Positions 24,442-34,400 of a stretch of 48,907 nt of DNA are shown here, in pieces. A program made the position numbers and the translations under genes. Source of the stretch: a virus; IMG/VR virus record IMGVR_UViG_3300025729_000003, positions 1-48,907 of that record; one strand, given 5' to 3'. How positions within the stretch are numbered: position 1 is the first letter of the stretch; every line of letters begins with the position of its first letter. Below the pieces are notes generated by a model. It had not been told where the DNA came from. It saw only the letters and a list, made by a program, of their open reading frames with translations, and ran no database searches.

Positions 24442-27400
24442 TTAGTCATCGCTCTTTTTATCAGACATCGCGGATAGAGCCTTTGTAACATTTGTCATCA
24501 TACTTGTGTATTTACCGAACGCATCGACTTGTGTCATTTTTAGCTTAGTCTCGAACTTACCTTGCGATATTGAGTGATCTATTCCTGATACAACGTACAC
24601 ATTATCTATTGTTGTACCTGTACCGAAATCTATAAAGAAGCTTTGGCCATAATTTACAACAGGACAGCCGAAGGTAGTTAGTGATAAAGATACTGGTGCT
24701 GTTTGTAGAGGCACTCCAGAGTCTCTAGTCCCTTGTGCTGTCGTACCTCCACCCATACCACCGCGCATCATGTTTATAGAAGCAAGCTGTGGGTTGTTCA
24801 TCGATGACACATCAGCTGATAAAACTGCTGAGTTTGTACTTCCATAAATTATGGTTGGCATAGTCGTCTGCATAAAGTTTTTTAAAGCAGGGAACCCTCC
24901 CTTAACTCTAAAGTAAGTTTCAGGCTGTTTTTCTGGATCAAAGTCAGAAGGATCACCAGATAATGAAGGTACAGCCTCTAGCAGTCCGTAGTCTAAGGCG
25001 GCTTTTAGCTCTTCATAGAAAGCCTTTGCATGTGTCACTGCCATTTCTGCATCATCGGAATCAGGGGCTGCTTTCTTAGATTTTGCTGCCTTACTCGCGC
25101 TGGTGGTCATTAACCCTAACGAATTAGATCTAGACGCAGTCATTAGTTTTCCTAATGCGGTATGTGGTGTACATACAGAGTCATAAACATGTATTCTAAG
25201 AATTGTTGCCCGTTTGCCTTCCGGATGTCCTGTTACTCTTCCAGGCACAGCTTCTATATGAAACCTTATACGAGGCATTTTAAATACTATGTCTTCGCCA
25301 GCTCCGTACGCATCCTCTAACCTTTGCTTTTTCTCATCGTTAAGCTTGCTAGGGTTTTCTTTTAGGTCTTTCTTAACAGACTTTTTACCTTCATCATCTG
25401 CCTCGTACAGCGCTGCCATGCCATATGCTTCAGAAGCTTGATTATGGATAAACTCTTTTCCTATAAATCCCATAAATCGACCAAGTGGTAAGTTGACATC
25501 TGTCTTTGTGTACTCTTCAAATTTACTACCAAAATCGCTTATATTGATAGGAATTTGAGATGTCGTACAATCCTTTAAATAAGATGCTTTATCATTTACA
25601 GGGTAAAATATAAACTGTATTTCGTCAAATCTTCTTGTCGCAGCCAATGGCTTACCAACCATGTACATCAGCATGGCTCCATAAGATATATATTTGCTTG
25701 AATCCTTCGACATGTTTACAAATTTCGTGCTACCACCGTGACCAGCTACAGTTTTCGCAAATGGATCCTTATTATTTCCTCGCATATCTTTTAGAGCAAT
25801 CATTTTCTTGCCAATAGTACTTGCGATTGTGTCCTGTAGCTTCGATACCGCGCCTCCGGTGCCATCAGATCCAAACATATTCTCAAGAGAACCGGCGAGC
25901 GTTCCTACGTCACCGCTAGCGCCGCGATTCGCAGATATGAATTTTTTAAGTGCCTTCTGAGATTCTTCATCCATGGTCATAGCTCTGCTTGTTGAAGAAG
26001 CAGCAGAGAAAAATGATTCTCCGAACATATCTTTCGCAGAATCATCGCCCATAGATTTTGCTTCTGTTAGTATCTTCTTTTTGATCTTTTTAACGACTTC
26101 CATCATATCCTTGATACCTTGAACAGCTAGCTCAATGTCTTCTCCTTGAGCGATCGTATTGGTATCTATATTAGAGGCGCCTTTCATAGACAACTTTAGC
26201 TTTATTTTGACTTGCCCTACATCATCAAACGAAAAGCTGCTATTAACAATCATATATTTTTCGGTAACTTTCATAGCGTTTAAAAACGAACCGTAAAAGT
26301 TTCCCATTAGTTTTGGACTGGCCCCAGGTTTTCCTGCCGCTAAGTCTGCGGAATCATCGGGATGCGACCAGCCGTATGTAATCATCAATTCGCTCTTTCC
26401 GTAAAGATCTGGCTTCACGAACTCTCCTACCTCACTTAAACGTGATCTATCATGTAGCGTTAATGATAGCTCTGCTGTCTTGTGTGACATCATTCCTCTT
26501 GAAGGACTTACACCTATACTAAAGTCATCAATACTCATCAGAGGGCGAAACGGGTCTATTATAGGTGCTCCACGGCGGCCGCCGGCAGATATTGGTTTTC
26601 CATCATCACCTTTTATATCTTGGAACGCGTCGAAGTCACCATAAGTTTCCATTGTAGCGCCAGAGCCCCTACCTAATACAGGGACTAGCGATTGAGGTGT
26701 TGTGAACATTTCCATTCCAGCAGTTGACAAACCCGGTATTTCAGGCAAGTCTTTACCGGCAGCTCTATTAGCTGCTGACTCTGAATCATGCTTCTCTAAC
26801 TGTCCTTGTATTGCCGCCTCATTGACTGCCGATGCTATCGCGATGTCAGCGTCAGACGTAACCTGGCTTTGCCCTACTAAATGCTGCATAAGTCCGATAG
26901 ACTGTACTCTATTATCGTCGCTTAGCCCGGGGGCAGGTGATACTACGGTTATGTCTAAATAAGGTTGACATCTCGACAATTCCATGCTAGGTAGCGCGTT
27001 CATGAATAGACCAGCTGCACCGGTGTCTCTAGCTGCTGGAACTAACTTAGGATTAAACACCTCTATTGCGCACAGGTTTGGAGTGAACTTCGTCGGTGAT
27101 GAGAAAGCGCCGTTTATAACACCATCCTTGCTTCCATCACTTCCGGGTTTTAGATCGCACATGTCGGACACACTTATGGAAGAGCAGACAGTCTTCCAAT
27201 CAGGCCATATTGTTTCGAACGTTTCTGCTTCGCCAATGTATCTATACACACCTTGAATCAGATTTTTTGCATCCTCTTTGTCAGGACCCTCCAAACCGTC
27301 CATCAAACTTTTTAGCGCCTCAAAGTTTTTGGCCATAATAACGCCGCCTTCAGTAGCGTCAGTGAACGTTTGGATTAATCTTTCATGCTCAGGAGTAGGG

Positions 27401-27543
27401 TTAAGACTTACCTTCCCAAAGTTACCAACTGGCTCTTCCCCGCCAAATGCCAAAACAGACATAAACTTTTCTTTAGAAACAACGCTGTAGTATCTTCCTA
27501 GAGCCTCGACAACCATACCGAGCTTAGTTTCATATATAGCCAT
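24442..27543 (-). CDS. Large baseplate/tail hub-like structural protein
   Basis: 1033 residues. It lies directly after a LysM-like baseplate protein and downstream of the tape measure, where contractile tails encode hub proteins. The C-terminal 100 residues (FGCPVVNYGQSFFIDFGTGT, NVYVVSGIDHSISQGKFETKL) resemble the end of gp27/gpD-type hub proteins, in which a tail-tube-like domain closes with a V.G..H....G.F.T.L pattern. A middle part (about 340-470) has SIGVSPSRGMMSHKTAELSL and MITYGWSHP; 485-520 is charged and helical. The family is not certain. SD is AGG, about 9 bases upstream. Confidence 0.65.
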   Translation of the reverse strand: MAIYETKLGMVVEALGRYYSVVSKEKFMSVLAFGGEEPVGNFGKVSLNPTPEHERLIQTFTDATEGGVIMAKNFEALKSLMDGLEGPDKEDAKNLIQGVYRYIGEAETFETIWPDWKTVCSSISVSDMCDLKPGSDGSKDGVINGAFSSPTKFTPNLCAIEVFNPKLVPAARDTGAAGLFMNALPSMELSRCQPYLDITVVSPAPGLSDDNRVQSIGLMQHLVGQSQVTSDADIAIASAVNEAAIQGQLEKHDSESAANRAAGKDLPEIPGLSTAGMEMFTTPQSLVPVLGRGSGATMETYGDFDAFQDIKGDDGKPISAGGRRGAPIIDPFRPLMSIDDFSIGVSPSRGMMSHKTAELSLTLHDRSRLSEVGEFVKPDLYGKSELMITYGWSHPDDSADLAAGKPGASPKLMGNFYGSFLNAMKVTEKYMIVNSSFSFDDVGQVKIKLKLSMKGASNIDTNTIAQGEDIELAVQGIKDMMEVVKKIKKKILTEAKSMGDDSAKDMFGESFFSAASSTSRAMTMDEESQKALKKFISANRGASGDVGTLAGSLENMFGSDGTGGAVSKLQDTIASTIGKKMIALKDMRGNNKDPFAKTVAGHGGSTKFVNMSKDSSKYISYGAMLMYMVGKPLAATRRFDEIQFIFYPVNDKASYLKDCTTSQIPINISDFGSKFEEYTKTDVNLPLGRFMGFIGKEFIHNQASEAYGMAALYEADDEGKKSVKKDLKENPSKLNDEKKQRLEDAYGAGEDIVFKMPRIRFHIEAVPGRVTGHPEGKRATILRIHVYDSVCTPHTALGKLMTASRSNSLGLMTTSASKAAKSKKAAPDSDDAEMAVTHAKAFYEELKAALDYGLLEAVPSLSGDPSDFDPEKQPETYFRVKGGFPALKNFMQTTMPTIIYGSTNSAVLSADVSSMNNPQLASINMMRGGMGGGTTAQGTRDSGVPLQTAPVSLSLTTFGCPVVNYGQSFFIDFGTGTTIDNVYVVSGIDHSISQGKFETKLKMTQVDAFGKYTSMMTNVTKALSAMSDKKSDD

Positions 27544-27547
27544 ATGC

Positions 27548-27841
27548 TTAGCCTATCAGCGCTGCGATTTGATTTATGTCTGTCGGTATTACGAGACGAG
27601 TACCAGGTGGAACCTGTAAGCCCCAACCTATACGACTGGCAGCTGCGATAACCCACCAGAGAGTTCCGTCTCCATAATACTCTCCAGCAACTATATCTAG
27701 TCTTTGCTTACCTTTTAAAACCCGAAACTCTACGTCAATCGCACCTTGCTGATATGCCCTATAAATTACGTTACCCGCTGTATAAGTACCGTATGATTTA
27801 CCCGCTTTTATCTTCGGAGATCTAGTATATCTACCCAACAT
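27548..27841 (-). CDS. Small LysM-like baseplate protein (gp53/gpX-like)
   Basis: 97 residues. The C-terminal half RLDIVAGEYYGDGTLWWVIAAAS ... PPGTRLVIP shows the LysM-like pattern found in tail and baseplate proteins such as T4 gp53 and P2 gpX. It may bridge wedge and hub or the tube end. Its ATG overlaps by one base the stop of the upstream 1136-residue gene (TAATG), so synthesis is probably coupled. Confidence 0.78.
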   Translation of the reverse strand: MLGRYTRSPKIKAGKSYGTYTAGNVIYRAYQQGAIDVEFRVLKGKQRLDIVAGEYYGDGTLWWVIAAASRIGWGLQVPPGTRLVIPTDINQIAALIG

Positions 27842-30800
27842 TAAATACCACCTTCGCCGCCGCTCTTCTTGGACTTCTTAAAATTGTCATTATTCTCTTT
27901 AGACGCGTCGCCAATCTTGGCGCCGGCAGCTTTCCCCGGTTCGGCTCCAGGGATACCTCCTGGGTCAAAAAAGTCAGTGCCCATTGGACCAGCAATTCCT
28001 CCAACAGGATAATTCATAGCTCTTGGCATACCAGTGTTGTCTAGACCAGGTATTATATCATGGAACGGACTAAAAGCTATTGAGCACTTTATCAATGTCG
28101 GGGCGCGGCGGCCGATACTTGACATGTCCCACTGCGCCTCAGCCCAATCCATATCGAAACTTGTTATTACACCCGCTAATCCACGTCCACCAGCTGCTTC
28201 AAAGGATCTCACTATCGCATTGTTGTCTGGATCGAAAAACTCATGAATATCAGTTATTTGTTGATCGAGTGTGACTGTAGGATCTGGGGCCTCACCAGGT
28301 GCTGGTTCAATCTCAGGCTTTATATATTTTAGCGCGTCAGTTGTAACAACATAGGTATGATGATGAGACTTCTTCGAAACTTCGCCGTAAGGATCAGCTC
28401 CATCATCTTGATCTTTATATTGGACTAAGTACGCGGGATAAGATCCTGGAATCTCTCCAGACGAATCATCTTCAGGTTCTTCTGTACCAGAGGTAGGAGT
28501 GATTTGAATTCTTTCATATATTACTACCTCTGCCTCGGCGGATGGTCTGCTAATAAATGAAGTAGCTTCCACCTTTGTAGCACCGGCAGGAGGTTTGTTC
28601 GTTTTGTGTACGTTTTTGGTTGTTTCATACGTCGAACCTCCTAGCTTTATAGTTTTTCCAGGTCCTGTATCAAATGTTATATACCCAGCTGATGATGGTA
28701 ACAGAACTGCTTTACCCCAGTTTACATCCCCAGGAACAAACCCGTGCTTTTCGTCTCCAGCTGCTAGCGGCAGCTTACCAAAACGCTCCTTTATCTGTAG
28801 CTCAAGATCATCGTACTTTTTCTTGTCTGCTTCTTCTTTCTTCTTCTTTTCTGACTCAACAGCTGCCGTTGCGGTTAGATCAAAAGGAGCAGAAGAAATG
28901 TCGCTAGCAGACCCGCCGCCTTCTGGAGCCGGCTTTACTTCAGATAAGCCAAATATTCTTGCGAGATTAAAACGGCTGTAGTTACTTCTAATAACATCAC
29001 CAACCCTCATTCTAATCACAGGAGAAGCTGTCGGTATCTGTGAGAATGGCATCACAAACTTTTTATCACCTGCCCTGACTGGCTTACCCATAGAGAATTG
29101 TGGATATATCATGGAAACCATCTTGTTTACGCTGTACCACATCGAGTCAAAATCTTCCGGACTTGTCGCAACTAACGTCCAGCTAACGTTTACACTTCTT
29201 GTTGTATCTTGATAGATCTTTACCTTATCTATTCTACCGTAACCGCCAGACTCTGCGTAACTTACAGAATACGAATCTTTTACGTCAGTAAGAAATGCTT
29301 GAAAGCTTATTATTTCGTTTGTTCTTAGGTCATGAAAATAAAATGGGCAATATTCTGAATCTAACTCATTTTCTATTTCTACTACTTGCTCTCTCGTATA
29401 TCTAGTCTTGCTGGTTGATTTGAGGCCCCAGGTCCCTCTATTTTGACCTTTTCTTCCTTCGCCGCCTTTATCATAATACGGGCTCCTTACTGATTTTGAG
29501 AACGCGTCACCTATACTATTATGTAAAACCTGAGCTTGATTAGAATGGAACCCCCACGCTTTCGTCGCGTTGACGTATTTGTCATTTAGTAAAACTAACG
29601 CCGGTGCAGAACGATGTCTCCAGGCCAGCTCATTACGAGTAGGGTAAGCCCTACTTAGCATGACTCTAGTTTGGCCGTTTAGCGGGATTTCATCGAATGC
29701 CATTGATAGTGAATACGAGTTTAACCATGCTTCGCCCATCTTCAACAAAGTAGTAAAAAATGTCCATGAAGTGTATCTGTTTAGTTGTGTGAGCAAAGTA
29801 AACAACGCTGCGGGATTTCCACCGGTACCTGCAGTGCCTATATCTTCCAGCATAGCGTCTAGATCGCGACGGACGACTCTAGTCATATTAGCGTAGTAAC
29901 CAGCCCCAAAAAGCATATTCTTAAATATTTCTGTTAGTGAGCCAGATGTAACAAGCATAGCAAACCAAGTTGCAACTTTTGTCATACCTCCGCCTCCGCC
30001 GCTACCTGGTAGAGGTTTCGGAGGTGATGGTATGCCTTTACCATCAGGTCCAGGTAGTATCTTTGCAGGCATCTTAAAGAAAGCTGCAATGCCGTATATG
30101 GCGCAAAGCCACGCTGGATTCTTTAGATCTGGAATTCCTAAGTGATGTAACAGCTTTAGAGTCGGTCCAGCGTTTGTGCTTTGGCCCTTCTTCAGCGTTG
30201 AAGGAGAGTTAGCATCTGTAGCATCCATACCTTTTTCTAAAGTTTCGATTAGTTCTAGTATGGCTGTAAACACTAGAGCGCCTAGTAGATACTCTCCAAA
30301 TGCTGATATTGTTGTTAGAAGGTTTGATAATGGTGAGTATTGGAAATCTTCTCTATACGATGACAAAGCGCCGTATGACTTCACAGTCTTTAAAGATTTA
30401 CCATCAACATCATTATACCTTAAGTCTATATCTAATAATGCACGGGTTGAAGGATCAGGCGCTCCAAATGCGTTATTGGGTCGTGTATGACCAATCGACA
30501 GTTTCGTTGCGCCCATCTGGACGTTTGTTGGATCAACAACGGTTCCGCTATCAGGATCTGTATCCTTACCTTTTTTGTGGCCCGTCTGCTTTATCATCAA
30601 CGCATGAGCGACCTTCTTGAGCTCTTCTATGGTCGTTCTTGTAGCTTCACTATTATAAGCACCAAACGCACCTTGAGATATTGGTATGCCTGGGTCAGTA
30701 AACTTTCCGTCCTCTATATAAGGTGAAGAACCGGGGGTAGGATCAAATCTGTTACCATTCTTTAATATAGCGGATATTTTTTTCTGAACTATCGGGGCGT

Positions 30801-31251
30801 CTTCAGGAGTTGGTAATGCAGTGACACCAGAAGAATTACCTATCCCAGGCTCACCTGGGGCCTTGTTAGATATGATAGATCTTAATAAGTCGTGACCATC
30901 AATTTGTGCATTTTTGTCTAGAAAATCATTTAAGCTAAACTTGCCAGAATCAGACAAAGTATTAAACTCTGAGACGGCGCTAGCGCCACCCTTAGGATTA
31001 TCAGAAAATGATTTAGTAAAACCCTTAGTTTCGTCTTGACCACCTGTTTGAAACTCAGCTGGCTTGCCACCATTGGTTAATGATGTTTCTATTCTAGGGT
31101 TATCAGGACTAATAGGAAAGCTGTTAACGGATGTCAGTGAAGAAAGATAGGATCCTAAAGTATCTTTAGAAGATTCTTTAAGGTCATCTCCAGACTTTAC
31201 TTTACCGTCAGTATCTGTTCCTTCAGGAATGTAATCTTTTTCATTCGCCAT
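27841..31251 (-). CDS. Large tail/baseplate structural protein, 1136 residues
   Basis: Virion protein by position, between the tape measure and baseplate genes. The first 330 residues are polar and Gly/Ser/Asp-rich; a Gly-rich linker (PLPGSGGGGG) is near 415. Around 630-720 is a folded part with FYFHDLRTNEIISFQAFLTD, YGRIDKVKIYQDTTRSVNV, SWTLVATSPEDFDSMW and MIYPQFSMG, a type of region I associate with baseplate or tail-tube-initiator proteins but cannot assign to a named family. A Lys/Glu-rich stretch near 800 (EKKKKEEADKKK) is probably a flexible connector. The start overlaps the preceding 61-codon gene by 11 bases. Confidence 0.65.
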   Translation of the reverse strand: MANEKDYIPEGTDTDGKVKSGDDLKESSKDTLGSYLSSLTSVNSFPISPDNPRIETSLTNGGKPAEFQTGGQDETKGFTKSFSDNPKGGASAVSEFNTLSDSGKFSLNDFLDKNAQIDGHDLLRSIISNKAPGEPGIGNSSGVTALPTPEDAPIVQKKISAILKNGNRFDPTPGSSPYIEDGKFTDPGIPISQGAFGAYNSEATRTTIEELKKVAHALMIKQTGHKKGKDTDPDSGTVVDPTNVQMGATKLSIGHTRPNNAFGAPDPSTRALLDIDLRYNDVDGKSLKTVKSYGALSSYREDFQYSPLSNLLTTISAFGEYLLGALVFTAILELIETLEKGMDATDANSPSTLKKGQSTNAGPTLKLLHHLGIPDLKNPAWLCAIYGIAAFFKMPAKILPGPDGKGIPSPPKPLPGSGGGGGMTKVATWFAMLVTSGSLTEIFKNMLFGAGYYANMTRVVRRDLDAMLEDIGTAGTGGNPAALFTLLTQLNRYTSWTFFTTLLKMGEAWLNSYSLSMAFDEIPLNGQTRVMLSRAYPTRNELAWRHRSAPALVLLNDKYVNATKAWGFHSNQAQVLHNSIGDAFSKSVRSPYYDKGGEGRKGQNRGTWGLKSTSKTRYTREQVVEIENELDSEYCPFYFHDLRTNEIISFQAFLTDVKDSYSVSYAESGGYGRIDKVKIYQDTTRSVNVSWTLVATSPEDFDSMWYSVNKMVSMIYPQFSMGKPVRAGDKKFVMPFSQIPTASPVIRMRVGDVIRSNYSRFNLARIFGLSEVKPAPEGGGSASDISSAPFDLTATAAVESEKKKKEEADKKKYDDLELQIKERFGKLPLAAGDEKHGFVPGDVNWGKAVLLPSSAGYITFDTGPGKTIKLGGSTYETTKNVHKTNKPPAGATKVEATSFISRPSAEAEVVIYERIQITPTSGTEEPEDDSSGEIPGSYPAYLVQYKDQDDGADPYGEVSKKSHHHTYVVTTDALKYIKPEIEPAPGEAPDPTVTLDQQITDIHEFFDPDNNAIVRSFEAAGGRGLAGVITSFDMDWAEAQWDMSSIGRRAPTLIKCSIAFSPFHDIIPGLDNTGMPRAMNYPVGGIAGPMGTDFFDPGGIPGAEPGKAAGAKIGDASKENNDNFKKSKKSGGEGGI

Positions 31252-31426
31252 ACTTCTTAACTATCTCTTTTTGTAGACTTTCAATAAAAGTCTTGTCGTC
31301 TGTTGCGCTTGATAGAAACCTTAACATGTTCATCACATTGCCCGGTATTTCTCTAAGGTTAATTTTCTCAAGGGCTTCCTGGATTTTTTGCTCAACTTCT
31401 TTTTCACTAAGTTTTTCTTCTGGCAT
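31241..31426 (-). CDS. Small helical tail-region protein, 61 residues
   Basis: Acidic, fully helical in appearance (KLSEKEVEQKIQEALEKINL, GNVMNMLRFLSSATDDKTFIESL). ATG with AAGGAT about 8 bases upstream. It begins 4 bases after the tape measure stop and overlaps the next gene, so it is surely part of the tail operon. It could be an assembly factor; no family is recognised. Confidence 0.72.
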   Translation of the reverse strand: MPEEKLSEKEVEQKIQEALEKINLREIPGNVMNMLRFLSSATDDKTFIESLQKEIVKKYGE

Positions 31427-31429
31427 GCT

Positions 31430-34400
31430 TTATCCTTCTACGCTGGCGAGAGTTGGTCCACCAGATGCTGTCATCTGTGTCTTATCTACAAGAACCTTAC
31501 TAATACTACCAGCGTTCATTACAACCTTTACATTCATATTAATATTTATCGGTTCATTTGATATGGTAAATTCGCCCTCACCCGTTCCGATCGCTTGAGC
31601 AAAGTTACCAAGCGCAACTTCCGCATTTAGGTCGCCTATCGTATTTAGCGCTTCGATAGCCATTTTCGCTTCGGTAACCATCGCTACAACGGCTGCACCA
31701 ATAGGCGTTCCTTTTTCTGCCACGACTGCCTGCATTTCTGACACAGCCTTGGCAAAACTAGTCATACCAGACATTACAGACGATGCAGTTTCAAGTTTCT
31801 TAAGAGATTTTTCATCAGGCTCAAATGTTGATAATGCTGTAAACACTAAAGGAAGCCCGGTAGAAGGATCAAGCGCAGACTTCATACCGGCGGCGAGGGA
31901 CGATACAACTGCACCCATACCTTCTGTATTTATTTTTTTGTCAGTAATGCTCTGTACTGTTGTGGCGAAAGTTGCTACAGCGCTCATTGCTTTTTCTATT
32001 ACCTGAACTTTCACTAGTGCTTTTTCAGGGTTATCTATTTTTATATCCAGAATAGAATCAACTAACTTCTTGATGTTAAGCTTAACAGCCTCAACAACAC
32101 CTGCTATTATTGCTGTCATATCGGCGATGCGCGTGGCCATGTCTTTACCCTTTGAAAAGAAGCCTCCGCCTTTTTTAGGCATTAATGCAGCAACAGCTTC
32201 AATTGCTTTAGCAAAGTTCCCTACGGCACCAAGCGCAGCAGCTATGACATCCATCTTAGGCTTAAGCGTTTTTGGATCTTCTACATCTTTCGCTATGTTA
32301 ATAATTTGCTTTACAAGTGAAGGTAGCGCTGTCCTAATTTTCTCCATGATGTCCACCAAACCGGTTGCGACTGCGCCCATCACTTCTGAAACGGACGGAC
32401 CGAACATACCAGAAGACATCTTCGATACAGCTTCCAACGGACTCATCAATGCTGACGCTAAATTAGCTATCGCGTTAATAGCGCCGCCGATTATCTCTAC
32501 ATTCTTACCTTGGCCAGGCGTAAGGTTTTTTCCCATGTATAAGATCATCGCGATCAATGTTATCATCGTATCAGCAACTTTATCGATCAATGAAGCAACA
32601 TTCTTAAACATAATCTCCATGCCACCAGGCTTCATGGATTCTGCGACGATAGCTAGCTTTCCTGCTTTTAACCCAATGTCAGCTATGGACTGCATAGCTT
32701 CTGCAAGCTTCGCGACAATACCAATACGCTGAGCTAACGCTTTGGGATCAGACATAGGTATTTTCATAACCATCTTGACCATCTTTTCGATCTTAGGAAC
32801 AGTTTTTTCGAAGAAATATGCAGCTACTCCAAAGCCAGCAATAAGAATTGGTACAAATATACCAATAGCAGCGAACACTGCACCCAAGGCGCCCATAAGA
32901 CCGATGGTCTTTACAACGGTTATTAAAGATCCAAGTGCTGAATTAATGACACCTTCATTTGCTGCTAACTTTGATAAAACCTTCATACTAAGTAAAATTG
33001 CGCCGCCGAAGACAACCATTCCAGCCGTGAATAGCAGAGCTGCTGCCACAAGACCGACAATCATCATTGGTATTGCACTTGCTAGCGCGAAGAATGCGGC
33101 ACCGGCCACGGCCATACCTACTGTCGCGACCATGGATATAGCTACCATGCCTAATGTCTTAGCGAAGTCCGCCCACTTTACTTTAGCAAGTATCTTAGTT
33201 GCTAGCCATACGCCACCAGCAAAAGCTACCATACCAACAGCGAATAACACCGCCATGGCTAATAAGCCTGGAACAGCTTTTAGCAGCGCCGCCGGATTTA
33301 CTTTACTTGCAAACTTAGCCACAAGGTAAGTCCCTGCCATACCAGCCATAGTAACAACAAGGGTCTTTGCTAGGTCTGACCAAGAAACCTTCTTTAAGAT
33401 TTTGGCCGCAATATAAACTCCTCCGGCGAAGAGTACCATACCAACTGTAAACATAAGAGCCATCAGCCCAAGCGTCAAGGTTGCTTTTATAATATCCGCT
33501 TTATTTATCTTACCGATCGCCTTAATCATCTGGCCCATCGATTTAAACATGCCGCCCTTGGAACCCTTCTTGGCACCTTTCTTTAACTCTTTGCTCGTCG
33601 ATGCAGCCATCGTAATTCCCATCTTTTTAGCGAGAAACTTAATGGCTGTCATGATTACAGCTGTGCCGGCGCCTTTTATAAGTCCGACTGCAATACCTTT
33701 CATTGCGGAGAGAGCGACGACTGCTATGAACGCTTTAATCAACCAAGGCTTAACAATCTTGAATAAAGCCCCGAATAAGCTTTTTATAGCCTTACCTAAC
33801 TTAGGTAGCACAGGCTTAAGCGCTGCACCGATTTTCGAAAATGCACCAGCAAAAGCGCCGCCTATGCCTTCAGTTGCACCAGCCGCAGCTTTTCCAAACG
33901 CGCTAGGGTCAGAAACAAAATCAGCTATTGCCTGAATCAATCCTGCTAGTTTCTCAACTATCCACGGTAGCGCGCTAGCTAAAACATCACCGGCGATATC
34001 AATCATCTTTATAAAGAATGTCTTTAGTCCTGAAGCTGCTTCTCCGCCGGCTTTGCCAAAAGTATTGGAGAACTCGCTACTGAGATCGCTCATAAGCTGT
34101 GCAGCGCTATACTCTCCTTTACCGGTTAATGCGTCAAAAAACTTTTGAAAATAACCGAGAGCTTTACCAAAGAATTTTTCAAAGACTGCAGGATTAAATA
34201 TCTTTTTCAAGCTTTTCCAAAGACCAAGCTTACCGAGGAGCTCGCTGATCATTTTGCCAAACTTTTTACCAAACTTATAAACAACCTGAAGCGATTTTCT
34301 AATCGCAGACATCAGCTCTTTGAACCCTTTACCTTGAGCGAACCCTTTGCCAAAACCTTTCTTAAATGCGTCAAAGAAGCCAGTTACACCATCACCACTA

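Noticed and set aside
32070-33329. Two long plus-strand frames opposite the tape measure gene
   Set aside because: They arise from Ala/Gly/Met-rich codons read backwards; the minus frame is continuous and has tape measure character.
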